Of a DNA stretch of 20,017 nt, positions 10,495 through 18,300 are shown piece by piece. The stretch spans positions 23,032-43,048 of the forward strand of contig JAKCWW010001900.1 in assembly GCA_026260175.1 (NCBI GenBank). The letters run 5' to 3'. The DNA is from Reticulitermes lucifugus. Lineage: Eukaryota; Arthropoda; Insecta; Blattodea; Rhinotermitidae. Numbering within the stretch: the first letter of the stretch is position 1; each line of letters starts with the position of its first letter. The notes under the pieces are model-generated. The model did no database searches. It worked only from the letters and a program-made list of their open reading frames with translations, and was not told the DNA's origin. The position numbers were made by a program, and so were the translations under genes.

Positions 10495-10504
10495 GCGCAT
10501 GCGC
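10495..10504. promoter_or_regulatory. NRF1/Ewg-type palindrome GCGCATGCGC
   Basis: A perfect GCGCATGCGC lies in AT-rich surroundings. This is the core of the site bound by NRF1, whose fly homolog is Erect wing, usually near promoters of housekeeping genes. No transcription unit is evident next to it, so this is only a sequence match. Confidence 0.3.
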
Positions 10505-10988
10505 TTTGTACGCAGGATAACTAAGGCTAGAAACACACACTCAGTATAGGTAATACTTATTGCTTTTCCACGGCAACAATGGATAGGCGAAGGCGCTTCA
10601 GTATTACGTTATACGTAGCTACATCGCCTGTCTTTTTGTTACATGCAGACGGAAATATGACCTCCAAATTAAGCTGCAAAAACACATTTTCTGTAAGAGC
10701 AGTCACACTGTGCTGTCTCACAGGACTAGAAACGTTTATGGATAAGGCTATCGTTAAACTCTGATGAACAACAAGTGGTAGGTCTGTTCTTGCCTCTTCA
10801 TCAGAAACATTGACATAGGCCTAAGGTTAGGTCTGAACTTTGTTATACACATTTTAATCACGAAACTTTTAGAAAGTATAAATGTAGTTAACATTCTGTT
10901 TACATTTTCTCTTATATTAGAAGCGCTTTCTAAGTAGGCATGTACATGCCGGATATAAGCATGCAACACCAATGGCGTTTTGATAGCA

Positions 10989-11036
10989 AAGTAAAATAAG
11001 GCAAAGAAAAGAAAAGAAAAGTAAAGAAAAATAAAG
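10989..11036. repeat. A/G-rich AAAAG simple repeat
   Basis: AAAAG and AAAG units with T interruptions. It directly abuts the tail end of the minus-strand SINE at 11040, so it could mark an A-rich SINE tail or a preferred insertion site. Confidence 0.8.
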
Positions 11037-11039
11037 TTT

Positions 11040-11285
11040 TCCCTGTGCATGCCATGAAAGCGTATAGGAGTAGAGGTATAGCTCCACTTATTCTTAATTA
11101 CGGCACCAGATTGAAGTGTGTGATCAGATTTATGTCCCACCCGCTTTATTCTCCAGGAAACAACAAATATGGGGCTGGACGTGTAGGAGCAGGGAGAAGT
11201 GTATTGCCCTTGCTGGGAGTCGAGCCCCGAGTATTCCAGTCTGTAGCGTCGCCCCCATAAAACTACGATATTTCAGCGTCTCTAA
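11040..11285 (-). mobile_element. tRNA-derived SINE, family B, copy 1
   Basis: On the minus strand a degenerate head contains GGGGCTCGACTCCC, a B-box variant (near 11214-11228), after CGCTACAGACTGG. It ends with GGAGCTATACCTCTACTCC and TTTCATGGCATG (near 11045-11092). The same 3' end recurs at 18088-18131 (+), and the internal words are shared with 12851-13086 (-). From memory this is a widespread insect SINE that ends in ...GGCTCTACCTCC...CATGGCATGTTACGG. It is diverged, with no clear target duplication. Confidence 0.75.
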
Positions 11286-11315
11286 TAAACGACTAGACAA
11301 ACTGGAATTGAAACC

Positions 11316-11490
11316 TGCAAGGCCTAGTACTTCGGAAAGCTTAATTGAGCATCGGCATGCCACGGAGGCCCGGTTCTACACAGGGTTGTCCATATGAAAT
11401 TTGTGGTGGACAAAGTGCTACTGGGACAGACATTCTTCAAACACTACGGCCTTCTTCTGCCAGTTAGTATACCACAAATACAAAACTTAT
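11316..11490 (+). mobile_element. tRNA-derived SINE, family A, copy 1 (decayed)
   Basis: GGAGGCCCGG, then TGTCCATATGAAATTTGTGG, GGACAAAGTGCTACTGGGACAG and ...TCAAACACTACGGCC align in order with the minus-strand SINE at 15232-15496 (GGAGGCCCGGGTTCGATTCC, GGGATTTGTGGTAGACAAAG, CACTGGGACAGG). The B box here is degraded. Its head faces the head of the preceding minus-strand SINE. The 3' boundary is uncertain. Confidence 0.75.
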
Positions 11491-11565
11491 ATCTCTCACT
11501 GAGGGCTGGTACAATACGTTCATGTGGTATGGCACAACAGACTCAAGTCATATCCCACTCATAAC

Positions 11566-11700
11566 TCCATGGAGCAGTGTCCTTCTTGAGAAGCTAACAG
11601 GTCATCAGCTAGTCAAGAAATTCCCCGCGTTTTATGAAACCTGAAGGTTCATTACCGCACTAACAAGAGCCCGCCGCCTGCCCCTAACCCACTCATGCAA
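11566..11700 (+). repeat. Interspersed repeat, blattodean-type family, copy 2
   Basis: ATGGAGCAGTGTCCTTCTTG, GAGAAGCTAACAG, GCTAGTCAAGAAATTCCCCG and CCTGAAGGTTCATTACCGCA form the best-preserved copy of the family also at 2586-2740. It translates with Met-Glu-Gln-Cys-Pro-Ser and Ala-Ser-Gln-Glu-Ile-Pro segments but has in-frame stops. It is known from memory as very abundant in cockroach and termite sequence. Confidence 0.8.
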
Positions 11701-12529
11701 ATAAAAAATAAAATATGCCAATGAGACAGTTTTTTAAATTAACCCACTGAGGATTAATTTTTATCTGAATTTTAAATATAAATAAAAGCAGCGTGTAACA
11801 AAATGTAGAGTCTCTTATGCTACAACAGATGGTATATATAGTTACCACTGGAATTTAAAACTGTTAATAGTATGACGTGGTTTGTAGAGGGTTTCTTTAC
11901 CGTAAAATGGCCTCTTATACAACACATTGAAAAGTTCTAAATTTCTCTCGAAATTCGGGTAAAGAAATTTTCTCTTTGCAGAGGCTACTGTATGCAAATA
12001 TATGATAATCTAATATGGGCTTAGAAGTGGAGCTAGTATGGCCCGACGTGTTCATGTATGGTTGTTCGAATACAGGTTTATTAACTATAGAAGCAGGGCA
12101 AAGAAGCTAAGCAAGCAACCAACAAAACAACCAATCAAACAACCAACCAACAAATTTATTCACTCGCTATCTCACCGACCGACGTAGTACCAGTGTTTTC
12201 ACAGTAACTTCTCAAAGCTTTGTGCGAATGGTACACTCCTATCAATAACCACATCTCCCAATAACTCACAGTGTCTTCCATTCATGATTTCCGACTAAAA
12301 TGTAAGAATTTCTTATATTTCCTATGTCTGCTACATGCACTAGAAATCATGTTATCTTTCTTGGTTTCATAAATCTAACAATAATTGGTGCAGAATGCAA
12401 ACTGCCAAAATTATCATTGTGTAATTTTCTACAGTCTTTTATTATACTATCCCTACTCCCTGGCTCAGAACATCATCATCACAGATCATCAACACCGCAA
12501 TATTCTTGAGTATTAAGCGACCAATTACG
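11701..12529. other. Unassigned DNA with an AACC-rich simple repeat
   Basis: The stretch 12111-12152 is a CAAC/AACC-rich low-complexity tract. The rest is AT-rich with no recognised gene; a 61-codon frame at 12324-12509 is featureless. Confidence 0.5.
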
Positions 12530-12586
12530 TGGATCAGAACGCCTATTGAGAAGCTAATAGTCTTTCATGACGTCAATAAGTCTCCC
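12530..12586 (+). repeat. Interspersed repeat, blattodean-type family, copy 3 fragment
   Basis: GATCAGAACGCCTATTGAGA, AGCTAATAGTC and GACGTCAATAAGTCTCCC align with the start of the copy at 11566-11700. Only ~55 bp is recognisable. Confidence 0.5.
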
Positions 12587-12632
12587 AGACCTTAGAGACA
12601 GCAATTTCTGGCGAGTAAAAATTAAGACAGGA

Positions 12633-12850
12633 GCCGGGATAGCTCAGCTTAGTGGGTAGGCTACGGGCAGGACGGCTGGATTTCTATTCTGACAGGGAGG
12701 GATAATTATCTCTTCTTTACTGTATTCAGACCGGCTCTGGGCCACATTTACCTCCCTCTCTGCTGGAAGAGTGCCTAAAGGGGCCAGGGCGTGAAGTCTA
12801 TCACTCACGTACTTTGTAATTCTACATGTCGTTGTTCAACAAGGTGAAGG
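12633..12850 (+). mobile_element. tRNA-derived SINE, family B, copy 2
   Basis: A tRNA-like head is seen: GCCGGGATAGCTCAG with a duplicated A-box region (CAGCTTAGTGGGTAG), then GGCTACGGGCAGGACGGCTG and a degraded B box (GGATTTCTATTC). The body has CAGACCGGCTCTGGGCCACA and TTTACCTCCCTC. From memory it matches the head and body of the same SINE family as 11040-11285. The 3' end meets an oppositely oriented copy near 12850. Confidence 0.8.
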
Positions 12851-13086
12851 GGTACGATGGAGTAGAGGTACAGTCCCATTCATTCTTAACCTTGACATTA
12901 GATGGGGTGAGTGGTCAGGTTTAAGCCCTGCTGCTTTACGCCGGAGGAAGACGCCACCAGTACCAACGGCATATGAGACTTGGAGGGCTACAGAGCTGTT
13001 CTGGAGTCTGTGGAAAAGATATAAAACCCTCTTGGCAATAGAACTATGATTCGTCTGTCGTTCAGACCGTGAGCCTAATCTCTATA
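12851..13086 (-). mobile_element. tRNA-derived SINE, family B, copy 3
   Basis: The plus-strand words GGAGTAGAGGTACAGTCCCA and TTCATTCTTAACC, followed by GAGTGGTCAGG and GCTGCTTTACGCCGGAGGAAG, mirror 11062-11160 (GGAGTAGAGGTATAGCTCCA, TTATTCTTAATT). On the minus strand it runs from a degraded head near 13080 to the GGGACTGTACCTCTACTCC end near 12860. Together with the plus-strand copy it forms a tail-to-tail pair. No intact Pol III boxes remain. Confidence 0.75.
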
Positions 13087-14470
13087 CTGACTAAATTATC
13101 CCGGATTACTGGACAGAAAAATTACAAATTATGGAGATCCTCAGGACACAATGTTATATAGCCTCATTTTTTACGTCCTCTGAAGTTCAAATATTTTCCT
13201 TAGTACCTGTAGGTAAGCACCCTAAATTCATTAATACACTACACCGAATACAGTTAAATTAATATTTACTGTAACTATAAAATATAAAAATACACACGAG
13301 CAGATATAAATAGTACTGATTTGGTTGATAAAAAGTAAATAATTACTTTCTTGAAACAGCTTTCTACACCTCATAGTAGCAAACAAAGCTGTAACTTTAT
13401 TAGGATGTTGCTCTGCTGAGAATAAGCTTCCTCTCTTCATCTAAAATCTTTATGGCGACATTTAGTGTCTAATATCACTTGACATATATTACTGCTCTCC
13501 GTGCTTCGAAACAAAAATACCCTAATTTGAAGGAGAAGGGAAAATAGAACGAAATTCATTCTGGCGTTGTACATAATTCGTCTGCTGAAACACATTACCG
13601 AAACTTAATTATTTGTAGGACTTAACCTCATATGTAATCAAGAGAAGCGAAAAATTATATCAGGAAGAGAGTGATTGCGTAATTTAATTTGCGTTTCCAG
13701 TCTTAAGTGATCCAGACTACAAAAAGGGAAATAACAGCTTCCACAGAGACGGAGCGCGGGGGGGGGGCATATTATCCCCAGCGACAGACAAAGTAATAAA
13801 GTGGCGTATCTGCTACGGATATTACTTTCTTTCATTCCTTCATTTCTGTGTTTATCTTCCTCTCTTCCTTTTGTTCTTTAACCGAGATATATTATTTACC
13901 GTTGTGTAAAATTTGTGACTGTATAAGAAATTACGACACACATGTATTTCACTAGGAATGTCATGATACATTGAAATATGTTTTCGATGTTGAATTGCTT
14001 CACTGGTTTGGTAATTTTTTAATTTTTTAAGTACGCATATATAATTAAATGTGGTCTTACGTGTTATACGCTGCCTTTATCTTTATTACATACTGTGGGA
14101 CTTAAATATGAATTGCTTTAACTAGTTTATTTATAATTATATATAATATATAAAAATATTAATAATAACATAATTCATTCTTAATTAATGCATATAATGT
14201 TTATGTACGTCAAAGATATCACGGTAACACGTACATTTTTCCTTTCTGATAAACGCAAGAAATATCTCTAGATTTTTTTTCAGTTAGCAAAGTTCCGAAG
14301 TTAACTTGTTTTCGAATAAGTTTAGAGTAAATTTCTGCTATCGAGAAATTATGCTCTGTTTCACAAGGATGACATACCGAATAAATTCCCACGATATTGC
14401 GTCATATCTGTTTTGAAACAAAGAAAAATGTGATTATTAATTCAACTAATTATTTTGGAATTTTTGGGAG
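13087..14470. other. AT-rich unassigned DNA
   Basis: Featureless short frames only. A G10 homopolymer (13758-13767), a pyrimidine-rich patch (about 13823-13880) and very AT-rich DNA (about 14110-14180) are present. No RNA gene recognised. Confidence 0.5.
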
Positions 14471-14530
14471 ATACCTGGTTCGAATCCTGGAAGACGCCAC
14501 TTATCCAGACGGCGATTAATTCCGGGCTAC
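14471..14530 (+). mobile_element. SINE or tRNA fragment carrying an intact B box
   Basis: GGTTCGAATCC at 14477-14487 is a perfect Pol III B box in a TΨC-arm-like context (CCTGGTTCGAATCCTGG). There is no A box at the expected distance upstream and no acceptor stem, so it is not a tRNA gene. It is probably a 5'-truncated tRNA-derived SINE. Confidence 0.5.
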
Positions 14531-14898
14531 CACTTTTCTGCAAGCAAATTATAAAATATTCCGAAAAGGAGCTAATGAAACTGTCTGTAAAATTCTTTCC
14601 AAAATATCATTAATTATCGCCCTCCCATACAACAATGCCAGATATGTTAAAAGAGCAAATTTGAATTATTTATAATTCATACACGAGAGGGGACATTTTA
14701 TACGGAGTGGAGCAAATGAACGTATAAATATCGTATTAACATTGCAGAATGTCTGGCGTTTTGCGTTTGGCATGTCACAGGAACGGCAGTTTAAAATACT
14801 TATCGGAGGCTTAACAATAAAAAAAAAATATTTTCGAATATTTAATATTGTATATAGTGCGTGTAGTTGTCCTATAGACATTGTTTTATTTCCAACTA

Positions 14899-14978
14899 CT
14901 ATACAATGTTTAGTTTTGCGCTCCTACATGTTTCGGCCACCTATTTTAGCCATCATCAGAGAGCTATAATATTATAGA
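14899..14978 (-). ncRNA. Hammerhead-like ribozyme motif, best copy
   Basis: Read on the minus strand: stem I GCUCU (14964-14960) pairs with GGAGC (14924-14920), with a further CUAUA/UAUAG helix outside (14978-14974 with 14903-14899). Conserved CUGAUGA is at 14959-14953. Stem II is GGCU/GGCC, followed by GAAA (14934-14931). Stem III is minimal (A-U, C-G with a 2-nt loop) and leads to a GUA cleavage triplet (14927-14925). The order matches a type I hammerhead with the very short stem III reported for Penelope-like retroelements. Caveat: one extra U sits between CUGAUGA and stem II, which may weaken activity. Confidence 0.55.
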
Positions 14979-15231
14979 CATAAGCAGCTTATCGTCTAAC
15001 TTGTCACTAAATGGTAAACATACATATATTAGTATCATACATCAGTTAATGGAAGTACAGTATTATTAAACACTACAAACAGGATACATCCAATACAACA
15101 AGATCTTTGGAGACAGTTTTTTTTCACATTTTAATATTCAACTTCTATTTTAATCTCAACAATTTTAATAATATGATACATCAATTAATTGTTGTATGAT
15201 ACCAATGTATATATGTTTACCATTTTATTTG

Positions 15232-15496
15232 GTGAAGGGCCCCGCAGCAGATGCTACGGACGCACCGCAGCCTTGAGGCTTATTGTGCAACCCTGTGATG
15301 AAGATGAATAGTTTTTTCGTTTTTACGTGTAATGGAGCAACGGTGGAATGAAATTGACAGGGGAAAACCGAAGAACTTGAGGGAAAAACCTGTCCCAGTG
15401 CCACTTTGTCTACCACAAATCCCACATGGACTGACCCGGAATCGAACCCGGGCCTCCGCGTTGAGAGGCCGGCGACTAACCGCCATGACAAGGACT
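15232..15496 (-). mobile_element. tRNA-derived SINE, family A, copy 2, inserted in fold-back element 2
   Basis: The minus-strand head has an A-box-like TGGCGGTTAGTCG (15485-15473) and a perfect B box GGTTCGATTCC (15448-15438). The body continues with GGTAGACAAAGTGGCACTGG and a 3' part ending near CTGCGGGGCCCTTCAC. It is flanked by near-identical 19-20-bp duplications, TATGTTTACCATTTTATTTG (15212-15231) and TATGTTTAGCATTTATTTG (15497-15515), as expected for LINE-driven insertion. The insertion splits the right arm of the fold-back, so the SINE is younger. Long frames on this strand are SINE translations, not genes. Confidence 0.92.
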
Positions 15497-15551
15497 TATG
15501 TTTAGCATTTATTTGCTAGTTAGACGATACGCTGTTTACGTCTTTACAATA

Positions 15552-15615
15552 TTATAGCTCCCTGATGATAGCTACAATGGGTGGCCGAAACATGTAGCAG
15601 CGCAAAGCTAAATAT
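15552..15615 (+). ncRNA. Hammerhead-like ribozyme motif, second copy
   Basis: CTGATGA is at 15562-15568, GAAA at 15587-15590 and the GTA triplet at 15594-15596. Stem I (GCTCC 15557-15561 with GCAGC 15597-15601) pairs at four of five positions. Stem II is weaker than in the left arm (AGCT against GGCC). It is the mirror copy of the motif at 14899-14978 and looks slightly decayed. Confidence 0.45.
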
Positions 15616-15647
15616 TGCCTAGTAGTTGGACATAAAATTCTCTATAA

Positions 15648-16120
15648 GCAATTTCGAAGTCGATTTTTACCTGATGGGGAAGATTATTTGCAAAGAAGAG
15701 GGGTTTACAACACCAAAGAACAGACAGGAAGAGAACTGGTCGGCTGACATATACATCTGGTACCAGAACGTAGGATTTTTATGTTGCAGCTGACATCTGC
15801 TGTGCGTGTGAATAATTAACGTACACGCAGTACGATATAAACTCGTCACAGTGTAGACGTGGTAATGTGATTACCGAATACGCCGGCAACAAATTAGTGA
15901 TGTGAGTGTTAATTTATTACGTAAAACATAACCAGCATATATATAAAGTTCAAAATACCAACCAACAGAATAAAAATTCTGGCGTCTTTACGCCACTCTG
16001 TTTAATTATGTCGAAAACATATCTGAATGACACGTGACCACTGTGTTGCTTATTGTAGCATAGGTGCATATTGTAGCATATGTTGTAGAACCTATAATAG
16101 AGAATACTAATTACGGGATT
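15648..16120. other. Unassigned intergenic DNA
   Basis: No ORF of interest, RNA gene or repeat identified. Confidence 0.5.
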
Positions 16121-16133
16121 ATTAATTAAGGTT

Positions 16134-16394
16134 TTTTTTCCTATGACTCGACAGCCCCTAGGGGGCCTAGGCCTCCTCACTCTTCGAGGTTTCGCGATCA
16201 CACTCAATGACACATACACAATCGGTAGGACTCCTCTGGAAGAGTGACAAGCCCGTCGCAGAAACCTCTACCTGACAACACACAACACTCACAAGAGACA
16301 GACATCCATGCACCCGGCGGGATTCGAACCCACAATTCCAGCAAGCGAGCGGCCGTAAACCCACGCCTTAGACCGCGCGGCCACTGGGATCGGC
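16134..16394 (-). mobile_element. tRNA-Leu-like SINE, complete, with 13-bp target duplication
   Basis: On the minus strand the head reads TGGCCGCGCGGTCTAAGGCG (A-box region, 16383-16364) and GGTTCGAATCC (B box, 16330-16320), with the long variable region expected of a tRNA-Leu-like ancestor. The body runs to a poly(A) tail (T run at 16132-16139 on the plus strand). It is flanked by perfect duplications ATTAATTAAGGTT at 16121-16133 and 16395-16407. The intact boxes and duplication suggest a fairly recent insertion. Its transcripts would come from RNA polymerase III; it encodes no protein. Confidence 0.95.
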
Positions 16395-16407
16395 ATTAAT
16401 TAAGGTT

Positions 16408-17119
16408 ACAGTGTCTAATATAATTTTATTCTGAATGCTGGACATAAGTGTTACCAGACAACTGATGCAACATCTCAGTGTAACATAGTGTGATCAGTAC
16501 AACCCCAACGTTAATCCGCAGTTATCAGTAGCAGACATGTGACAAAGTCCACTGCTAGCCTCCAAGTTCAATTCTAATAAACAATGGAATAATACCGAGA
16601 AAGAGCAAGGTTGCTCCCAAGTGGACTATCTTATATGATGGAAACTTCAGATGACGAAGGCGTAAACATAATCGTGTAAAAACCTATGTAACGCCCAACC
16701 TAGGGCTTTGTCTTTCTGAGATTCCCAGCTTCATGGAGGAGATGGGCTGTTCTCTCTAAGAGCCGGTACTGTACCAGCTGAGGTAGAGGGGTAACACATT
16801 TCTTGAATCCAGTGTTCGGCTCTTTTAGCCTATTACTTTGTAATAAATACATTTTAGCTGCAGTGACACAAGAATTATTCATAGAATAGCAGTACCTGCG
16901 TTCCCAAAGGATCTGCTCGCCTTAGCCAACCTGTAAATCCTAGCTCAGGATACAACAACTGTGAATTGGTTACAAACTGTATATATATCCTTTGTCTCTA
17001 CGGTGTACGTTCAGAAGTTATTCCGCTTCCAGTAGGTTCAGAGAGATACAATTGGCACGTCCACATAAACACAAATACATCCTCAAGTAAAGTGGCCGTT
17101 AGGCCGGCTGCTTTTTGAT
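16408..17119. other. Unassigned intergenic DNA
   Basis: No coding or structural feature recognised. Confidence 0.45.
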
Positions 17120-17200
17120 TATAACCAAACGCAGTTTAGTACAACATCCCAATATCAAATTTAATAAAAATCGGTGAGACGGATGGACAAGGAAATATTA
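17120..17200 (-). repeat. Possible third copy of the 9085/10103 repeat family
   Basis: On the minus strand, TGTCCATCCGTCTCACCGAT and TTATTAAATTTGATATTGGG (17189-17150) echo the GGACGGAT..GTGAAATTTGATATTGGG part of 9170-9204. Only ~45 bp match convincingly. Confidence 0.4.
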
Positions 17201-17420
17201 ATAGACGTACTTTTGAAACTTGGAATTCCGAAAGCGCCAAAAATGGATATTCAAATTTGATGGAGCTTAATGTAGAAATAAATGCATATGAAGCTAAGTA
17301 CAGACCAATATTAATTCTTTGTCATTATAATAAAGAAGAAAATCATACTTCACGAAAATATTTAAAAATTACATGAGGTCAAAATAATTTTGAAAAACAA
17401 GGAGAAAATATAGGCTAAAG

Positions 17421-17885
17421 CAGCAGTTCCTAAACTTTTATGTGTGTGACCCTAAAGTAGCAAATGGTATGTGACCCCCGACTCTACCATGGAAAGACAA
17501 TAGTCAGTGATATTTACGATAAATAAACTAATACTAATGCCTTTTCTTGAACATCACATAACATTTCCACTTATTAAAAAAATATTAAATTTTTAATGTT
17601 ACTTGTCAAATCAAATATTTTTGGGACAATATTAAATACACAAAACATGCAAGTACAATAACAAAGTGTGTTCATTAGTTATTTAAAGTGTAATTGCTCC
17701 AGTATGTTTAAAATTTATAAACACAGATTCAATAATTACATTTTCTCCATCATTATGTTTGAAGTTAGATATAAATTTTGATTTTTTTTCATAATTATCG
17801 AGTTCTCCATAAAACCCTCTCGTGACCCTAAGTCAGATCCCTCGCGACCCTGACTTGGGTCGCGACCCGAGGTTGGGAACCACTG
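17421..17885. mobile_element. Non-autonomous hAT-type DNA transposon (465 bp)
   Basis: A perfect 8-bp duplication GGCTAAAG flanks it (17413-17420 and 17886-17893). Terminal inverted repeats are CAGCAGTTCCTAAAC on the left and, reverse-complemented, CAGTGGTTCCCAACCTCGGG on the right. Subterminal GTGACCC words at the left (17467-17478) mirror GGGTCGCGACCC words at the right. It lacks a transposase frame. Terminal and subterminal sequence differ from the element at 3429-4063, so it is a separate subfamily. Confidence 0.92.
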
Positions 17886-18002
17886 GGCTAAAGGATTTCA
17901 TAACGTAATTAAGACACAAGAAACTTAGCGTTACTAAAGATGGTAATCCAGTTCAATTAAATTCTTGTTTATTTACATGCTTTCTTAACAGCGCAAAGAC
18001 CA

Positions 18003-18032
18003 ACAATAATAATAATAATAATAATAATAATA
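18003..18032. repeat. AAT microsatellite
   Basis: About ten uninterrupted AAT units. Confidence 0.97.
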
Positions 18033-18054
18033 CATTTATTTTTTTATTTACGTG

Positions 18055-18155
18055 CTGAGTCAACAGTCACGTGGCGAATAACAGAAGGAGCTATACCTCT
18101 AATCCCCGTCTGTGCCTTCGTGGCATGTTATGGCGTGAACATCACGTTTTTACTC
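18055..18155 (+). mobile_element. tRNA-derived SINE, family B, copy 4 (5'-truncated)
   Basis: GGAGCTATACCTCTAATCCC and GTGCCTTCGTGGCATGTTAT match the 3' end of the family (compare minus-strand 11092-11045). The head is missing. The pyrimidine-rich tail (about 18145-18165) runs into the splice-acceptor-like sequence of the next feature. Confidence 0.7.
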
Positions 18156-18168
18156 TTTTCTTATTCAG

Positions 18169-18300
18169 GTGGAGAAGGAGAGACAAAGTTAACATAAGTT
18201 ATCGGGTTTGTCTCCCAGAGGACGCGTCGCAAACTGCATCCACATCTGATGCTGCTGTGATCTGTCTGTGAGAAAATAAAGGAACAGCCCCTGCCACAAG
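18169..18300 (+). CDS. Candidate terminal exon of an unidentified gene
   Basis: A strong acceptor pattern (TTTTACTCTTTTCTTATTCAG, AG at 18167-18168) is followed by a frame open from 18170 to a TGA at 18269-18271, 33 sense codons beginning Trp-Arg-Arg-Arg-Asp-Lys and ending Val-Ile-Cys-Leu. The other two frames stop within ~10 codons. AATAAA lies at 18275-18280, a CA for cleavage near 18295-18300, and GT/T-rich sequence (18308-18329) follows. All marks of a 3' terminal exon are in order, but I do not recognise the peptide and no upstream exon is identified. The pyrimidine tract may derive from the SINE tail just upstream. It could be chance. Confidence 0.3.

Larger units (their letters stand above)
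14872..15647. mobile_element. Fold-back element 2 with hammerhead-like arms
   Basis: Left arm 14872-15053 is the reverse complement of 15181-15229 (inner part) plus 15516-15647 (outer part); the right arm is split by a SINE at 15232-15496. Shared words include GTTAGACGATA, AATATTATAGCTC, CTGATGAT, GGTGGCCGAAACATGTAG, GAGCGCAAA/CAGCGCAAA and TAGTAGTTGG. The ~125-bp centre (15054-15180) is not recognised. Each arm carries a hammerhead-like core pointing outward. An AACATTGTATAGTAGTTGG segment in the left arm (minus strand) resembles one in fold-back element 1 (6592-6821), so the two are related. No coding sequence. A Penelope-like or other ribozyme-bearing retroelement origin is inference. Confidence 0.8.

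Noticed and set aside
10753-10806. CTGATGA...TCATCAG-GAAAC string
   Set aside because: CTGATGA and TCATCAG are reverse complements of each other, making a small inverted repeat; the order of hammerhead core elements is not met.
10754-11140. 128-codon minus-strand open frame
   Set aside because: It runs through the SINE end at 11040-11140 and the AAAAG simple repeat, which accounts for the Phe/Leu-rich stretch; no domain is visible.
12633-12705. Possible genuine tRNA gene (GCCGGGATAGCTCAG...)
   Set aside because: The B box is degraded, the acceptor stem does not close, and the sequence continues into a SINE body.
15225-15491. 88- and 68-codon minus-strand open frames that look protein-like
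   Set aside because: They lie almost wholly within the tRNA-derived SINE at 15232-15496; similar translations are common because the SINE is abundant, not because a protein exists.
16167-16364. 65-codon minus-strand frame
   Set aside because: It is a translation of the tRNA-Leu-like SINE at 16134-16394, crossing its B box.
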